Shown here piece by piece: positions 1 through 12,156 of a stretch of DNA of 64,000 nt. The notes beneath the pieces were generated by a model. The model saw nothing but the letters and a program-made list of their open reading frames with translations, searched no databases and was not told where the DNA came from. Made by a program: the position numbers and the translations under genes. Origin of the DNA: Temnothorax longispinosus (lineage: Eukaryota > Arthropoda > Insecta > Hymenoptera > Formicidae); assembly GCF_030848805.1 (NCBI RefSeq), contig NC_092363.1:19376600-19440599 (forward strand). The letters are read 5' to 3'. Position 1 is the first letter of the stretch. Each line of letters starts with the position of its first letter.

Positions 1-1758
1 TATATAGAAAGGAAAATTACATTATAAAAGTCACCTCGTTTTTCTATAAAATACATTATTGTTGCAACGATGATTATACCAAGCTAATCAAATAGCATTC
101 ACTTTGATCCTTTAATTATCTCTTTAAAATAATTAAAAACGCGAGAAGTCGTGCATTATGCAGAAACTTGACAAGGCCTGTCTGCTATCAATTGACGAGA
201 ACGTTGTACGGAGTGGCGTAAAGCGAGAGGAGCGCTTTCATAACTTGCCGTCGAGCGTATGCGTCAATAGATAACAACAAGAATGAAGTTTCTCCGTGAA
301 AAAGATGGTGCGCCAAGGTACGGCTTGGCACGGCGCCATTGTGTCCCCAACGAGCATCTTTATATGGCGGAAAGGTTGGCGGAATAATGCACTTCCTTCG
401 GGTGAACGTCCGCGCGCGCGGTTTCGCTTTACTACGTGTTGAAAAAGTCGCAGGAAGCGAACCGTGTTGTACCCGCGGAATTACGTCCGCGGAAGTTTCG
501 CCAAAGAGTACAAGCGAGAGAAGAAATTGTATTGTAGATTCAAGTATCCATATCGTAAATTCGTGGTCTGCACTTCTACTCGCATATGGAAGTACGTCAT
601 AAAAATACATCCAAAAAAGTACGTGATACCGCAATGCAAAGCAGCTAGAATTGTAAAAATGTGTCTATTATTCAAAACTGCAAGTCTTCAATTATTTGCG
701 ACTATTTATTATAGAACGATTTAAATTTCAGTAACAAATATTTGACTGTTTAAATTAATTATAGGTATCTTTGATTAATTGTTTACATAAACGTTCAACT
801 CTCAAGCATACGAAAATATAATTTAAAAAATAATTTATTTTATATAGTTTTACACGAATATAAAATAATATTTGCACATATAACTATATCGTAATTATAT
901 TTGCATAGAATGTTATATTATTTATGTATCTTATTGATATAATTAATGTTTAGAATATGGTAATTTTATAAAGATTTGTGCGATCGCTCTCAATAAATTA
1001 TTAAATCTGAGAAGTTTCGCGGCGATGACACTTGTGAAAAACAAATCTAAAAATCGCGTCAAAGATAAAATTACCTCGTTTTCGGAATTTTTAGCGTATC
1101 TATATGCAGCTACAAGGAATAAAAGTGCGTTTGCGAGTGGCGTCACTTCTCGTCCGATGATACTAGATCAACAGACACGCGAACCAGCTAAGCCTGAGAG
1201 AACCCCTGCCTTTATTATATTTAGCGAGCGCAAACAATCGTTCCTGCAATCTACGAAGGCACGTGGTAGTGCAAGCAGCTAATGCTACTTCCAAAGTGAC
1301 TCCATTATTGCAGTCGAATATATTATACAAACATGGCCGCCGCTGGTTAAGACCCACACCAGGCGCCCGGCCGCCCTCGGTTCTGCTACCCTGGTACCAA
1401 AACCCACCCCCGCACCTTTATGCATTAGTGATGAAGTACTTCCTAACCTGAAATTGTCTTTCTCGCCGAGACAGGCGCCGGCACGCCCGACTATCCACGG
1501 AACAACCTTTGTTCCCGACTACGAGCACGGATGTCGCCTTCATTCCTCGCTATTTTCAGTCACTTGGGACGGACAGAGGGGAATAATTTAGCATGACGTA
1601 TCAGCAGCTGGATACCTCCCCGACCATACATTTTTCTCCTTATTTAATGTTACATCCCTTCAGTCAATTGAATTCCGTTGCATGAACAAGAAACGCAATG
1701 CCTGATATATGAGCTCCCCGAATGATTGCCAAGAATATAAATGAAGGGAAATTTCTCT

Positions 1759-1760
<2 letters not shown>

Positions 1761-1795
<35 letters not shown>
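1761..1795 (+). repeat. (AG)n microsatellite
   Basis: Uninterrupted AG dinucleotides over about 35 bp in AT-rich surroundings. Confidence 0.95.
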
Positions 1796-1799
<4 letters not shown>

Positions 1800-2452
1800 A
1801 TTGAAACTGGAGAAAGCTTTAATTTATTAGACGAGATTTGTTATGAGTCATTGCACTATGCTAAATATGAAAAACGTCAACTTAATTTTTCTCAATTTTA
1901 TTTAAATGAATATAATTTTAGTGTTACCATTTAATTTAAATAAATACAATTAAGATTTGGAAAAAACAGTTGTTTTTAATTTTACGCACACATGATTCTC
2001 TCTATTGTAAAAAAATTATCTTATCTTTTGCGATAGATCTTATCTTCTAAAAAGAAAAATTGACGTGCAGAGAAGAGAATAATCATTCTTTCAATCGCGC
2101 ATTAACGGCGAATTCCATGGTGAACATCGATCTAATCTCGATTGAATTCGACCGAACAAGAATTCAGAAGGAGCGGACGGATCACACTAAGCTTCATCAA
2201 GGAGGCAGCCCGCCGGAGGGTGAGAGGAGCGAGATTATTTTTTTAATATCAGAGATCGGACGAACAGATACGCGAGATAAGTTGGGCGCCCTGCGACAAC
2301 GGAGAGAGAAATGACGTTATGGAGAATGGAGGTCGGTTTGAAGAAAGGAAAAGAGAGAGATAGAGGAGATGAAATTAATTTCAGAAAAGAAAAACAAGCG
2401 ATATATTGATTCATTTGAATATCGCGTGAACCGATTCCGCTTTTCAACCGCA

Positions 2453-2478
2453 AGAGAGAGAAAGAGAGAGAGAGAGAG
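2453..2478 (+). repeat. (AG)n microsatellite
   Basis: AG dinucleotides over about 26 bp with one AAA interruption. Confidence 0.9.
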
Positions 2479-2637
2479 CCGGTTTTATGCTCGCTGCCTT
2501 TCAGAATATCGATAATATCCTTCCGGACGAATAATTTTATTTCTGTCTGCCTGGGATATATTAGTTCTTCCGGATCCTCGGTTCGGCAACTTATATCCTC
2601 CATCACGTTTGAACTTTGCATACACGCCACACACACA

Positions 2638-2671
2638 TCCTCCTCCTCCTCCACCTCCTCCTTCTCCTTCA
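2638..2671 (+). repeat. (TCC)n imperfect microsatellite
   Basis: TCC triplets with ACC and TTC interruptions. The acidic or Gly-rich runs in overlapping open frames come from this repeat and are not evidence of coding. Confidence 0.85.
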
Positions 2672-5600
2672 TCGCTGCTGCCGCGGCCTTCTTTTGCATC
2701 GGTATATTGAACGTGCTTTTGCGCCCTTATCGTAAAGGAACTTTTACGAGCCATTCGCCGTAAGAATTTTTTGCAAACTTTTATACGCACGTATGTGGAA
2801 TTTTACATATAGGTTACAGTAATGTCCGTTGCTCCTCTCGTCGATTGTATACTGCCGGAATCATGCTTGTATGTGCGTGTCGCTGTATATTATCCGAATG
2901 CGATTTATAAGGGGAACCCCTATCTATTATTATATGATAGCGTGCACGGCGCGTAGCACGATGTATCTATTTCACGAATTGCTCCATAATGGGACAGCAA
3001 GAAACAGATTTTTCCATATATACTGTCGCTTTAACGAAATAAATGTGTAAAAATACATGCTGACAAATTGAAGGCACTATCTTGCATATATATTTGTAAT
3101 TGCATACCAATTTTTGTTATTGCTATGTATTTATGATTTATGACTATCGAATAACGTGCACACTCCAAAATGTGTCGCGCCACTTGATTATTTTCGATTC
3201 TGCATTTGAGTCGTCCCATGCAGATAAATTTATAATAGCCAACACGTTCAAATCTCTTAAAAATGTTCTCTTAAAAATAAAGATATAACTGGTATTCGCT
3301 AACGAGTAAAATAGTTGCTTTGTATTCCTTGACTTCAGATGGAAAAGAGAACATACTGCGTGCGAGTCGAGAAGTAATTACGTTGTAGGATTCTCTCTGA
3401 TTTTATCTACACGGTGTCCCCGAAATCCCGATTTATGTCCTTTTTATCCTGGAATCGGGACTCCTGTTCGTTGTTATCGATGTCGTGATCAGAGAAAATT
3501 CAGAGAAGATACATTTCAAGAAAGGAAATAATTATCTATATCGAATCGCACGGAATGGGGAATTTCTCCGAATTTCTCCACGATGTTTAGGGCGCACACA
3601 ATTATACGTTGTACGAAAATAATATGACAGAAATATGGCATTTTTTGCAAAGCTTTAATGTACGATTGCACTTAATATTTTTTTGATATATTATTTTTCA
3701 CGATCAGAAATAATTTCAAAATGTTTCTTAAATGTTTTTACCACCTATTTAAACTCCATCTTTGTACTGACTATATATCATTTGTTTATCATGTCATATT
3801 ATATTTGCTAATTATATTTGCTTCGTTTCAATGGTCATACCATTCATTAGAGAAGACATAAGTAATATTTAATATTCTCGCCCACCAATTTCTCTTTTCG
3901 GTCTCGCTCGTGTACTCTTGCGCTGATTTGAATTTTTCTTTCCGCGTCATAGGTAAACCGGTGAAAACTGCTGGGAATCGAAGACGGGGTAGTATGTACA
4001 AAGGCGCGTGTACGTCTATGCGGAAGGTAAACGTACAACTTTAATACCGTCGGACAATTTAATGGCTCTCTTTCTCCTTACTTTTGTCCGCCGTGGGAGA
4101 ATATTACCGGGCGCGGTAAGCAGGAGTTGCAACGAAAAAGCAATTCGAAATGAAAGGAAACGGCGGGGCCCGGGACGACGCCGTGCCGGCGAATAAGCCA
4201 CGAGAAGGAACGACTTTATCCGCCGCCACAAAGAATAATTACTTCGAATGTTGAAAAGCTTTCGCAACGCCGCGAATACACAAAGCCGCGCCACGGGGGA
4301 GATAGGTGCGAGGGGGAAGAGGCCGAAGGGGGGATGGGGGCGCGGGAGGCCGAGTCAAGTAGCAAGTCACTCGCTTATCTTTCCCCCCGGTTGAAAAATG
4401 TAACGCGCCGCTTGACTTGCCGCGAAAGTGCTGGTTCTCGTGTAAAACCGGCGTAAGCCGCCCCGTCATATACCCTCGCAGACCTTTCGCCGCGCGCGCC
4501 TGCCGGTATCGACGTATAAAATGCATGCGCGACGAAAATGGGAAAATACTGAATACCGCTCGCCGTAAAGTCGTCTCATACAGAAAACATTACGGATACA
4601 TATATATGTATATATCTCCAGTAAAATAGAAACCTGTATATCATTCACGAGCTTTCCAAGACCTGTTCTCTTTATGTCTGATTTATTCGTGGCGATCCGA
4701 ACGCTCGTTCACCTTTAGCGAAATAGCGAGATATATTTACGAGCGCGTGACGGAGAGGCAATTTTTTTTTTTTTAAGTATTTTAAGTGGTCGCTTGTTCT
4801 AGGTTTACGACAGTCCATGACAGCATTTTCCTATTGAAGAGCTTTCGAGATGAAATACGGATATTCGAAATAATTGAGTTTATCGAGAAGAGGGAAGACA
4901 TTTCCGGGTAACGTTTAATTTTAACGTGCAATCTCACGAGTTCGGTGCGAGCGGGAAAAATACGTGGGAAATTACGAGCGCGATTACACACGGATGTAAA
5001 GCGCGCGGTATACGGGATGAAAATGGAATAATCATTTTCCTGATTTCTGTGCGCGCGGACTTTTTCCTAGAGAAAACGCGATTTCCCTATCAAATTGGTC
5101 GCGCGTTCCGACCGGCGTATTATTCGGCCGCGTGAATGGATGGAAATTGCCAAAAATAGCCGGAAACAGATGTGCACGGGTGGCTGCCCCGTCGAAGCGT
5201 GGGACGGAAGGGGTGCGACGGGCACGGAAGGAAACCCGGTGCCATTACGAGAACTGACTCCAGTTACGAATTATTGTACCGATGTTCGATCAATGAATGC
5301 GGACGTAATGGATGCGTGTGTGGAATCGTGATTCTTCGTAATTCGTAATGCACCGGCAGCGTCATATCATCACGGGGATTAATAATTGTGTCGATCACGG
5401 TATTCGATGCTCCGTGCATGGAATCTCTGCGTTTCCTGAATGTTTTTCAAATTGGAGATAAATTTAAATTTTAAAATAGTTTACATATATTCGACACCGA
5501 GGCAGCTCGTTACTTAATATTTTACTATTTAATAGTAATATTAAAAATATAACCAGTTTTCCTACATTTTAATTATCTACGTAATTTGAATATCTATACC

Positions 5601-8298
5601 GATGTTAATATTCAATATGCCATGGAATCTAATGGAATAAAGATGTTATCTCTAGAAAGGCGGAAAGCTTTTATCTCGAAATCTGTTAAAAATTTTTCAC
5701 CTTTATGTTTATCCCGTAACCCAGCTTTTTACATTATAAAACGAAACTCTGCAACGTCGTAACCATAATTATCTAAAATTCCGGCGGGCGACATGAAGCA
5801 TTAAATAATAATCGCGCCCATCTTGCATAACTCCCGGGGGTCGCGCGCGGCATCAAAACACCGCGAGCCGGGCTATTCCCGCAGTAGAAGGGTCGCATTA
5901 CAAACGTGGAAGTTGCGAAATAATTCGTCACGCTTGGACGTGTACAATGATACCTGATCCGCGTGTGGTAGAGCACAAGTGGAGAAGCCCCGGGTCGCGG
6001 ACCGAAAAGTTTTTAAATAATTACAGAGAGCCCGCGGGGTTGGCGGATGCGACCGTCGGTGGCGGTGTCGGGCAGTGTGAGGTGAAGCAACGAGAAAAGG
6101 GGACCGGCGACGGTGAAGGGTTGCAATTGAGTCGGATAGTGGTCGGTCGTCTCTTTTCCCTCCCGGCCCCTTTCTCGCACCCCGTTGTGCCCCCTCCCTT
6201 TCCCGACCACGTCCGTCCCTTCCCGCGCATTCACCGCCCTCGTTCCTCCCTGCGGGCATTAATGGGAAAAGTTTGCTTTTATCTTTTAAACGCCCGGCAA
6301 CACTACTAATTTCTAACTTCGGGCGTTACTTGTACCTACTCCAACGGTCTCGAGTGTACCGGCACGACCAGTAACGCAGTCACTACTTTCCCGACCAATA
6401 GAAAATCACCGCCATTCGTTCTATCCGCGCGCGAGATCTAATGGGGCGGCTTGAAAAAAAAAGAGGAGAACAGAGACGGCGGGGAATGAGGGAAAAAAAA
6501 AACGAAAGGGAAAAGAGCCATCGGCGCGTTTCTCGATGCACTCGCCTTCGATCGGACGCCGCCTCGTTTCAGATCGGCGAATCGAGACGTATTTTATTTA
6601 AAAGTTGGCGAGTAAGAAAAGTACCGTAAGAAGTTTGCCAATTTAACATTATCGGATATTCTCTTTTCTTTTCGTAGACTCCACTGCGTGTCAGTTGTAT
6701 TTGAATGAAGGTCTCACTGTCCGTACTTGAACAATGGTATAAGTTTAAATTCTGTTTTTGCATCTCTTACTCTTCCGCGTTTATGCAAAATCAACTTAAA
6801 CTCTTTTATTATATGTAAAAACACAATATTTCATAATACAAAATATATCATTATCTCTCTTCTCATATATTATTTTTTTCTTTTTCAAGACAATCTTAAA
6901 ATATAAAAACGTGCGAAATATTATATAAAAATTGCGAGTTTGGAGGGTCAGTTTTACACTGCCTCTCTCAAATTAATATATAACGACCGCAGCGTTAAAC
7001 TTGACGTGTAAAATACTTTTGAAACATGTTAGTAAATAACGCACGCTTTTTTTAATCGCTATAAAATCGCCAGAGATTTTAAACGTCAGTGAATCCGTTG
7101 TACGAATTTTATAATCACTTTATACTTTTATATATATGCATTTATTTATTTATGCACACAGAGTTTTTTTTTCCTTCGTAGCTTAATTAAAGACTATATA
7201 GCGAGGACAATAACGGGGAAACCCGAGCGAGATCATTAAGATGCTAAATCTCGTCTAGTCGGATCAAAACCATCACGCTCGAATGCCGCGAAGGGCTCCC
7301 GGGAAAATGAAAGAACTACACGGACGCGCCTCTATCTCCTCGGCGATAAAACGGATTTTATGTCGCGTTTAAAATAAGCCGTGGGACCGGTCGCGCGAAG
7401 GAGCAACGCCACTCGAGGTAATTATACCCTGCTATCTCCCGCGCGAATCGTTAAGCTTGTACGTAAGTCTAAATAAATTGAATAAGAGCAGAAGGCACTC
7501 CAGTTAATTAAAGAATACATTATCCGCGCGCAGTTACATCGCGCTCTGTATACGTATCCCCGTCGCTGTCGCGGAATTGACGGTGACGTGTGAAATTGCA
7601 TATGTGCGAAACTAACATCGCGTCCCGCGTCTCTGCAGGTGCTTCTTTCGAAATTATTATTATTTTTCACATTGCATTCCGTTCTTCAGCTGCGTGTAAT
7701 TTCTACGGTAAAGATACCACACAGTAATCTCTCTCTTTCCATAAAACATATTTATAAAATAGAATTATGCCGCGTAACGACTTAGGGTTTAATCCTCGCC
7801 ATTCATATTTCATATACCTTCCTTCCACTTTAAACGCAATTCTTTTGTAATGATAACAATATCGTTTTCTTCTTCGTTTCGTGCGTTAATTGTAAAATAT
7901 GCGCTTGGAATGGAACTAAAAAATAATTTATAGTAAATGAATGGTGCAATAAAAAATAATTTTAATGCGTTTATATTTCACGGCTATTAATTTCATGGCA
8001 CTTTTACGGTTAATAGTTTCCTTGAAGTATAAACACGATATCGATTTGTTTTCTTTATTTATTTGAATTGAAACCAAATCAATAAATTGATCGTTAAACA
8101 GAGCTCCAGACGCCGAAACACTAGCGCGGATCGAAAGTATTCAAAGGAATCCAAGGCGTGATGAAAGCAAAATATAAGAAACCCGTTTTCTTTTTCTCAG
8201 TTTCTCAACGAAACAATTAAGCGAATTTTCACGTTGCATTTAAAATGGCTTATTTCCAACGGGCGTCAATTAGGGGTCAAACAGATGAGACACTTTAG

Positions 8299-8416
8299 GC
8301 CTATTCGTTTTAGCTGAATTTCTTGCACAGTTCATCTTTTCTCTTTTTCTTTCCAAAACGTGAAAAGAAAAAGTGGAAAGATGAACTGTGAAAGAAATTT
8401 AGCTAAAACGAACAGG
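8299..8416. mobile_element. Foldback (MITE-like) hairpin, about 118 bp
   Basis: The ends GCCTATTCGTTTTAGCT and AGCTAAAACGAACAGGC are near-perfect reverse complements, and the pairing continues to the middle (arms of about 58 nt). The element is flanked by TTTA on both sides (TTTA then GGCCT; AGGCAT then TTTA), a possible short target duplication. It sits just outside the left arm of the inverted repeat. It has no coding capacity, so mobilisation would need an enzyme supplied elsewhere. Confidence 0.75.
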
Positions 8417-8452
8417 CATTTTATAGCGACACAGAGAAGCATTACAGATCGT

Positions 8453-8478
8453 ACAGACGAGCGACTTCGTGTAGCGCT
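8453..8478 (+). repeat. Half copy of the 12281 hairpin at the arm boundary
   Basis: 26 nt ending GTGTAGCGCT are identical, in the same orientation, to 12293-12318, the left half of the 67-bp hairpin at 12281-12347. The match stops 3 nt past that hairpin's centre, exactly where the left inverted-repeat arm begins. Confidence 0.8.
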
Positions 8479-8555
8479 TAATAACGATCGACGAACATTG
8501 TAAATTATAAAAATATTTTCTATTGCCTCGACATTGAAGTAAAGAAATAACTCAC

Positions 8556-8595
8556 CGGCCTATGTGCAGCAGCGGAGTTGTAATACTGCGTTGAT
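8556..8595 (-). other. Small exon-like unit in the left arm
   Basis: This is the mirror image of 12090-12130 on the minus strand: acceptor GTTACAG, 40 nt, donor GTGAGT. It is one base shorter than its partner. The preceding donor-like signal is GAG/GTAATT, with the last exon base at 9021. Transcription in the two arms would diverge from the centre of the repeat. Confidence 0.35.
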
Positions 8596-9602
8596 CTGTA
8601 ACGTAGAAATATTTTTACATTAAAGCAAGTTAATCAATACTTCAAGTAAAATAATTATCGCGCCCGTTAAATTTTTAAAACTTTATTTTAAGATTTCTGA
8701 TTTTAAAATGTTAATGCAAAAAACGATTGCGGTTGCCGCGAGCAACCGCGTATTTCCGCAATAACTTGTTCTCATAATTAATTCGCGAAAAATTGTGCAA
8801 TCAATATTACGGCCGTGCGAATAAGAGAGACACGACGTTCGCGACGTAACGTCTCTTCTCGCATATGCCGGAGATCGAACTCCAATCGAACTCCGAAATT
8901 GCGCCGGAGTAAAACTCGAACGAGTAACGAATATCACGTAGTGGGCGAATCAAGTCGCGCTTGAAAAAGTCGACGGACTGACGGGACAACAAAATATAAT
9001 AAACTAATAATAATAATTACCTCACGGTTGCCCCGCTGTCGCCCGATGCCTCCCAGGGCCTCCTCTCCTCGATCCTCCTCCGTTGGTCCGTTGTCGCATC
9101 TCCGTCGACGCACTCTCACTCACGACGCGGCGAACGGCGACGTTCACGAAAATCGGCGATATCATCGCTTTTACGATCGCGCGACACACTTTCGACACTT
9201 TGCACGGCACTCCCGGTATTAATCTCGCGACGCGGCGCGTACTTTACTTATACGGCGACGAAAGAATCACGGCGGAGAAGCTACGAATGAAACTATACGA
9301 TCCGCTTGACGCCCGTGACGCTCGACGTCCCGCAGGTGGACGCTGAGATGGCGGAGAGAATATCGTAAATCGCGCGGCCAACTTCACTCGCCAGGAGCAA
9401 CCGTCGCGAGGACGCTTGCTGCTTGTGAGGCGATTTTGATTAACTGCAATTAAATCATCGATTTATGAACACTGTCCTATCCCCCCGTGATAGCCAAGTA
9501 TCAAAACGATTATAAATGAGATTAAACGTACGACGTTAATAGAGACTCTGATTGCTAATTGAACGCGTCGCGACGTCACTCGATTTAGAATCCGCTCGAT
9601 AA

Positions 9603-9725
9603 AGGCTGGATTCGGGGAGCGCGCTATTAGCGCTATTTGCTTATTCTATCCTTGTTTTACACCTGATGAGCGATAAAGATAGAACGATGCAATAGCGCTA
9701 ATAGCGCGCTCCCCGAACGCAGCCT
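9603..9725. mobile_element. Foldback hairpin, 123 bp, left arm only
   Basis: The ends AGGCTGGATTCGGGGAGCGC and GCGCTCCCCGAACGCAGCCT are reverse complements with two mismatches. The stem continues through GCTATTAGCGCTATT. The centre, read on the minus strand, contains ATCGTTCTATCTTTATCGCT. It is absent from the matching place in the right arm, so it was inserted after the duplication or lost from one arm. Confidence 0.85.
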
Positions 9726-10027
9726 AGTATATACGTATCATCTATCCGTGTTCCGAAAACGGCAATTTCATTCTGAAGCCGGACGATATAACGCGAGTCA
9801 AGTTGACGGTTGAGAGAAGCGAGACCGATCATCCGAAAGAATATAATCGAAAGTCAGTATTATCAAATGCTATATACCTCGGTATCCGTATAAATTCCGC
9901 GAAGCAGATGTATTGAATGAACACTCGATATAATCACAGTTTTCCATAATCTCAATCGCCGCGCCGAATCCGGCGTATTACTCCGCGATGTGATCCGAGA
10001 GCAATGACGTCACAGCGGGTCGCGGGC

Positions 10028-10175
10028 GCCGCGGCGACATGAGTAGTGGGCTTGAAGGTGAGGTAGAGTGACTAGGCACGGCGCGCGTTCGACGCGCCAC
10101 TCGTGCGACTCTAGTCACTCTACCCCCACTCCATCCCCACCAATCATGTTGCCGAGAAGCCGCGCGCGCCGCGGC
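10028..10175. mobile_element. Imperfect foldback element, about 150 bp, left arm only
   Basis: GTAGAGTGACTAG near 10063 pairs with CTAGTCACTCTAC near 10111. Outside that, GGCGACATGAGT pairs loosely with the AATCATGTTGCCG side, and GC-rich ends (CCGCGG) close it. The loop is small and GC-rich. A truncated relative lies at 12157-12207. Confidence 0.7.
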
Positions 10176-10308
10176 GGCCCTAAAGTCACCAGATAAACAA
10201 AGCACCGCAATTTCATGCGCGGGAACGTCCATTTCGGTTGCACCATTCAAACAAACACGTGTGTATATATAAAATTACACCGTGGATGTAGAAATAGTGG
10301 AACCTAAT

Positions 10309-10430
10309 GGGAGCTTTCCAGCAAATGACACAAGTCGACACAAGCATCGTTCTATCTTTCTTTTTTGGCAATGAGTAACAAAGATAAAACGATACTTGTG
10401 TCGATTTGTGTCGCTTGCTGGAAAGCTCCC
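10309..10430. mobile_element. Foldback hairpin, 122 bp, in the spacer of the large inverted repeat
   Basis: The ends GGGAGCTTTCCAGCAA and TTGCTGGAAAGCTCCC match, and the arms run on for about 50 nt with few mismatches. The minus-strand core ATCGTTTTATCTTTGTTACT is related to the core of the 9603-9725 element although the stems differ. It occupies most of the spacer between the two arms. Confidence 0.85.
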
Positions 10431-10788
10431 AACATGTCGTAATTGCGGTACTTCGTTAATCTAGCGACTTTACGCATCCTGGCATTACTACTCTCGGATC
10501 GTATAGCGCGAAGTAATACACGTATCGTCGGGCTCCGGCGGTTCAGATTACGGAAAACTGTGATATATCGAATGTGTATGTAATACATTTGTGCTTCGCG
10601 GAATTTATACGGATGCCGAGGTATGTCGCATTCTGTAATATCGACTTTCGATTACCTTCTTTCGAATGATCGGTCTCGCTTTTCAGTTTTCTCAATCGTC
10701 AATTTGACTCATCGCGTTATATCGTTCGGCTTCAAAATGAAGTTGCCGGTCGTTTTAGGAACACGGATAAAGAATATGAACGGACCCG

Positions 10789-10918
10789 AAGGCTGATATT
10801 TTGTGTGTCGTACGACAAATTTTTTAAGCATGTTAATTGGCTGCAGGATAAAGATTCTCTAGTTTCTAGAAATCCTCTATCTTGTAGCCAATCATACGAC
10901 ACATGAAATATCAGCTTT
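10789..10918. mobile_element. Foldback hairpin, about 130 bp, right arm only
   Basis: AAGGCTGATATT at the left pairs with AATATCAGCTTT at the right. Inner pairing includes GTGTCGTA with TACGACAC and ATTGGCT with AGCCAAT, interrupted by an unpaired stretch of about 24 nt on the left. It abuts the next hairpin with only three bases between. Confidence 0.75.
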
Positions 10919-10921
10919 AAA

Positions 10922-11076
10922 GCAAGGCACACACACTTTTTGTAGAACGTAACAGTAAGGTTTCGACCAATCGCGTTGCTCAATTCTTACTTCTACGGTT
11001 ACAGACGGCCTAATTGAGCAACGCGATTGGTCGAAACCTTACTGTTACGTTCTACGGAAAAGTGTGTGTGCCCTGC
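10922..11076. mobile_element. Near-perfect foldback hairpin, 155 bp, right arm only
   Basis: The inner stem is a perfect 44-nt match, starting GTAGAACGTAACAGTAAGG on the left and ending in its complement on the right. It extends outward through ACACAC/GTGTGT to GCA...GGC and GCC...TGC ends. The loop is about 35 nt. The lack of divergence between the arms suggests recent insertion, or correction between the arms. Confidence 0.9.
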
Positions 11077-12089
11077 TTAAATCGTGTGACGCCGCGACGT
11101 GTTTAATTTATTAGCGGTCTCTATTAACTATTTAATCGTTTTGATATTTGCGGATCATGGGAGATAGACTCAGTGTTCATAAATCGATAATTTATTGCAG
11201 TTAATCAGAATCGCCTCACAAGCAGCGAGTGTAGCGTCTTCGCGACGTCTTGCTCCTGGCGAGTGAAGTTGGCCGCGCGATTTACGATATTCTCTCCGCC
11301 ATGTTGGCGTCCACCTATGGGACGCGGGACGCGGGACGTCACGGGCCGACGACGCCGCGACGTGACAGGCGTCAAGCGGATCGTATAGTTTCGTCGTTCG
11401 TGGCTCCGCCGTGATTCTTTCATCGCCGTGTAAGTTAAGTACGCGCCGCGTCGCGAGATTAATACCGGGAGTGCCGTGCAAGGTATCGAAAGTGTGTCGC
11501 GCGATCGTAAGCGATGATATCGCCGATTTTCGTGCGTGAACGTCGCCGTTCGCCGCGTCGTGAGTGAGAGTGCGTCGACGGAGATGCGACAACGGACCAA
11601 CGGAGGAGGATCGAGGAGAGGAGGAGGAGGCCCCGGGAGGCATCGGGCGACAGCGGGGCAACCGTGAGGTAATTATTATTATTAGTTTATTATATTTTGC
11701 TGTCCCGTCAGTCCGTCGACTTTCTCAAGCGCGACTTGATTCGCCCATTACGTGATATTCATTACTCGTTCGAGTTTTACTCCGGCGCAATGTCGGAGCT
11801 CGATTGGCGTTCGATCTCCGGCATGTGCGAGAAGAGACGTTTACGTCGCGAACGTCGTGTCTCTCTTATTCGCACGGCCGTAATATTACTTGCACAATTT
11901 TTCGCGAATTAATTATGCGAACAAGTTATTTGCGGAAATACGCGGCCGCTCGTTTCTTGCATTAACATTTTAAAATCAGAAATCTCTTAAAATAATGTTT
12001 TAAAAATTTAACAGCGCGATGATTATTTACTTGAAGTATTGATTATTCTGGATCCTGTGCTTTAATGTAAAAATATTTCTGTGTTACAG

Positions 12090-12130
12090 ATTCAACGCAG
12101 TATTACAACTCCGCTGCTGCACATCGGCCG
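12090..12130 (+). other. Small exon-like unit in the right arm
   Basis: The sequence runs TGTGTTACAG, 41 nt, then GTGAGT, so a plausible acceptor and strong donor flank a miniature exon. A donor-like GAG/GTAATT ends the CpG-rich block about 420 nt upstream. The mirrored copy in the other arm keeps the same signals. No coding frame is convincing, so if transcribed this is more likely a non-coding or 5' leader exon. Confidence 0.35.
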
Positions 12131-12156
12131 GTGAGTTATTTCTTTACTTCAGTCAG

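Larger units (their letters stand above)
1..8298. other. No recognisable gene; AT-rich with GC-rich islands
   Basis: Apart from microsatellites this stretch shows only chance open frames (up to about 150 codons). GC- and CpG-rich islands lie at about 4.0-4.6 and 5.8-6.3 kb. The first holds G-runs that could form a quadruplex (about 4293-4352). A pyrimidine tract ending TTTTTCTCAG near 8200 resembles an acceptor, but no coding frame follows it. If the minus-strand gene continues, this is part of a later intron. Confidence 0.5.
8479..10216. repeat. Left arm of a large imperfect inverted repeat
   Basis: This arm pairs in reverse complement with 10431-12271. Matching landmarks read outside to inside: TAATAACGATCG at 8480-8491 with 12259-12270; the ACTCACCGGC block at 8550; the CpG-rich block at 9028-9450 with 11215-11660; the GAACACTG block near 9468 with 11180; and the GATCCGAGAG block near 9990 with 10490. 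By eye the paired blocks are roughly 85-90% identical with small indels. Elements at 9603-9725 and 10028-10175 are in this arm only. The arm is either an inverted segmental duplication or a long-TIR foldback transposon; no transposase frame is visible. Confidence 0.9.

Noticed and set aside
2235..2790. Minus-strand frames with acidic and Gly runs
   Set aside because: The runs are translations of the TCC microsatellite.
8190..8260. Strong acceptor-like TTTTCTTTTTCTCAG on plus
   Set aside because: No open frame or downstream donor makes an exon, and the tract is a simple T/C run.
9028..9346. Open frames in the CpG-rich blocks of the inverted-repeat arms (also 11170-11661)
   Set aside because: The two arms differ by frame-breaking indels in these frames, so protein coding is not conserved; repeat-derived.
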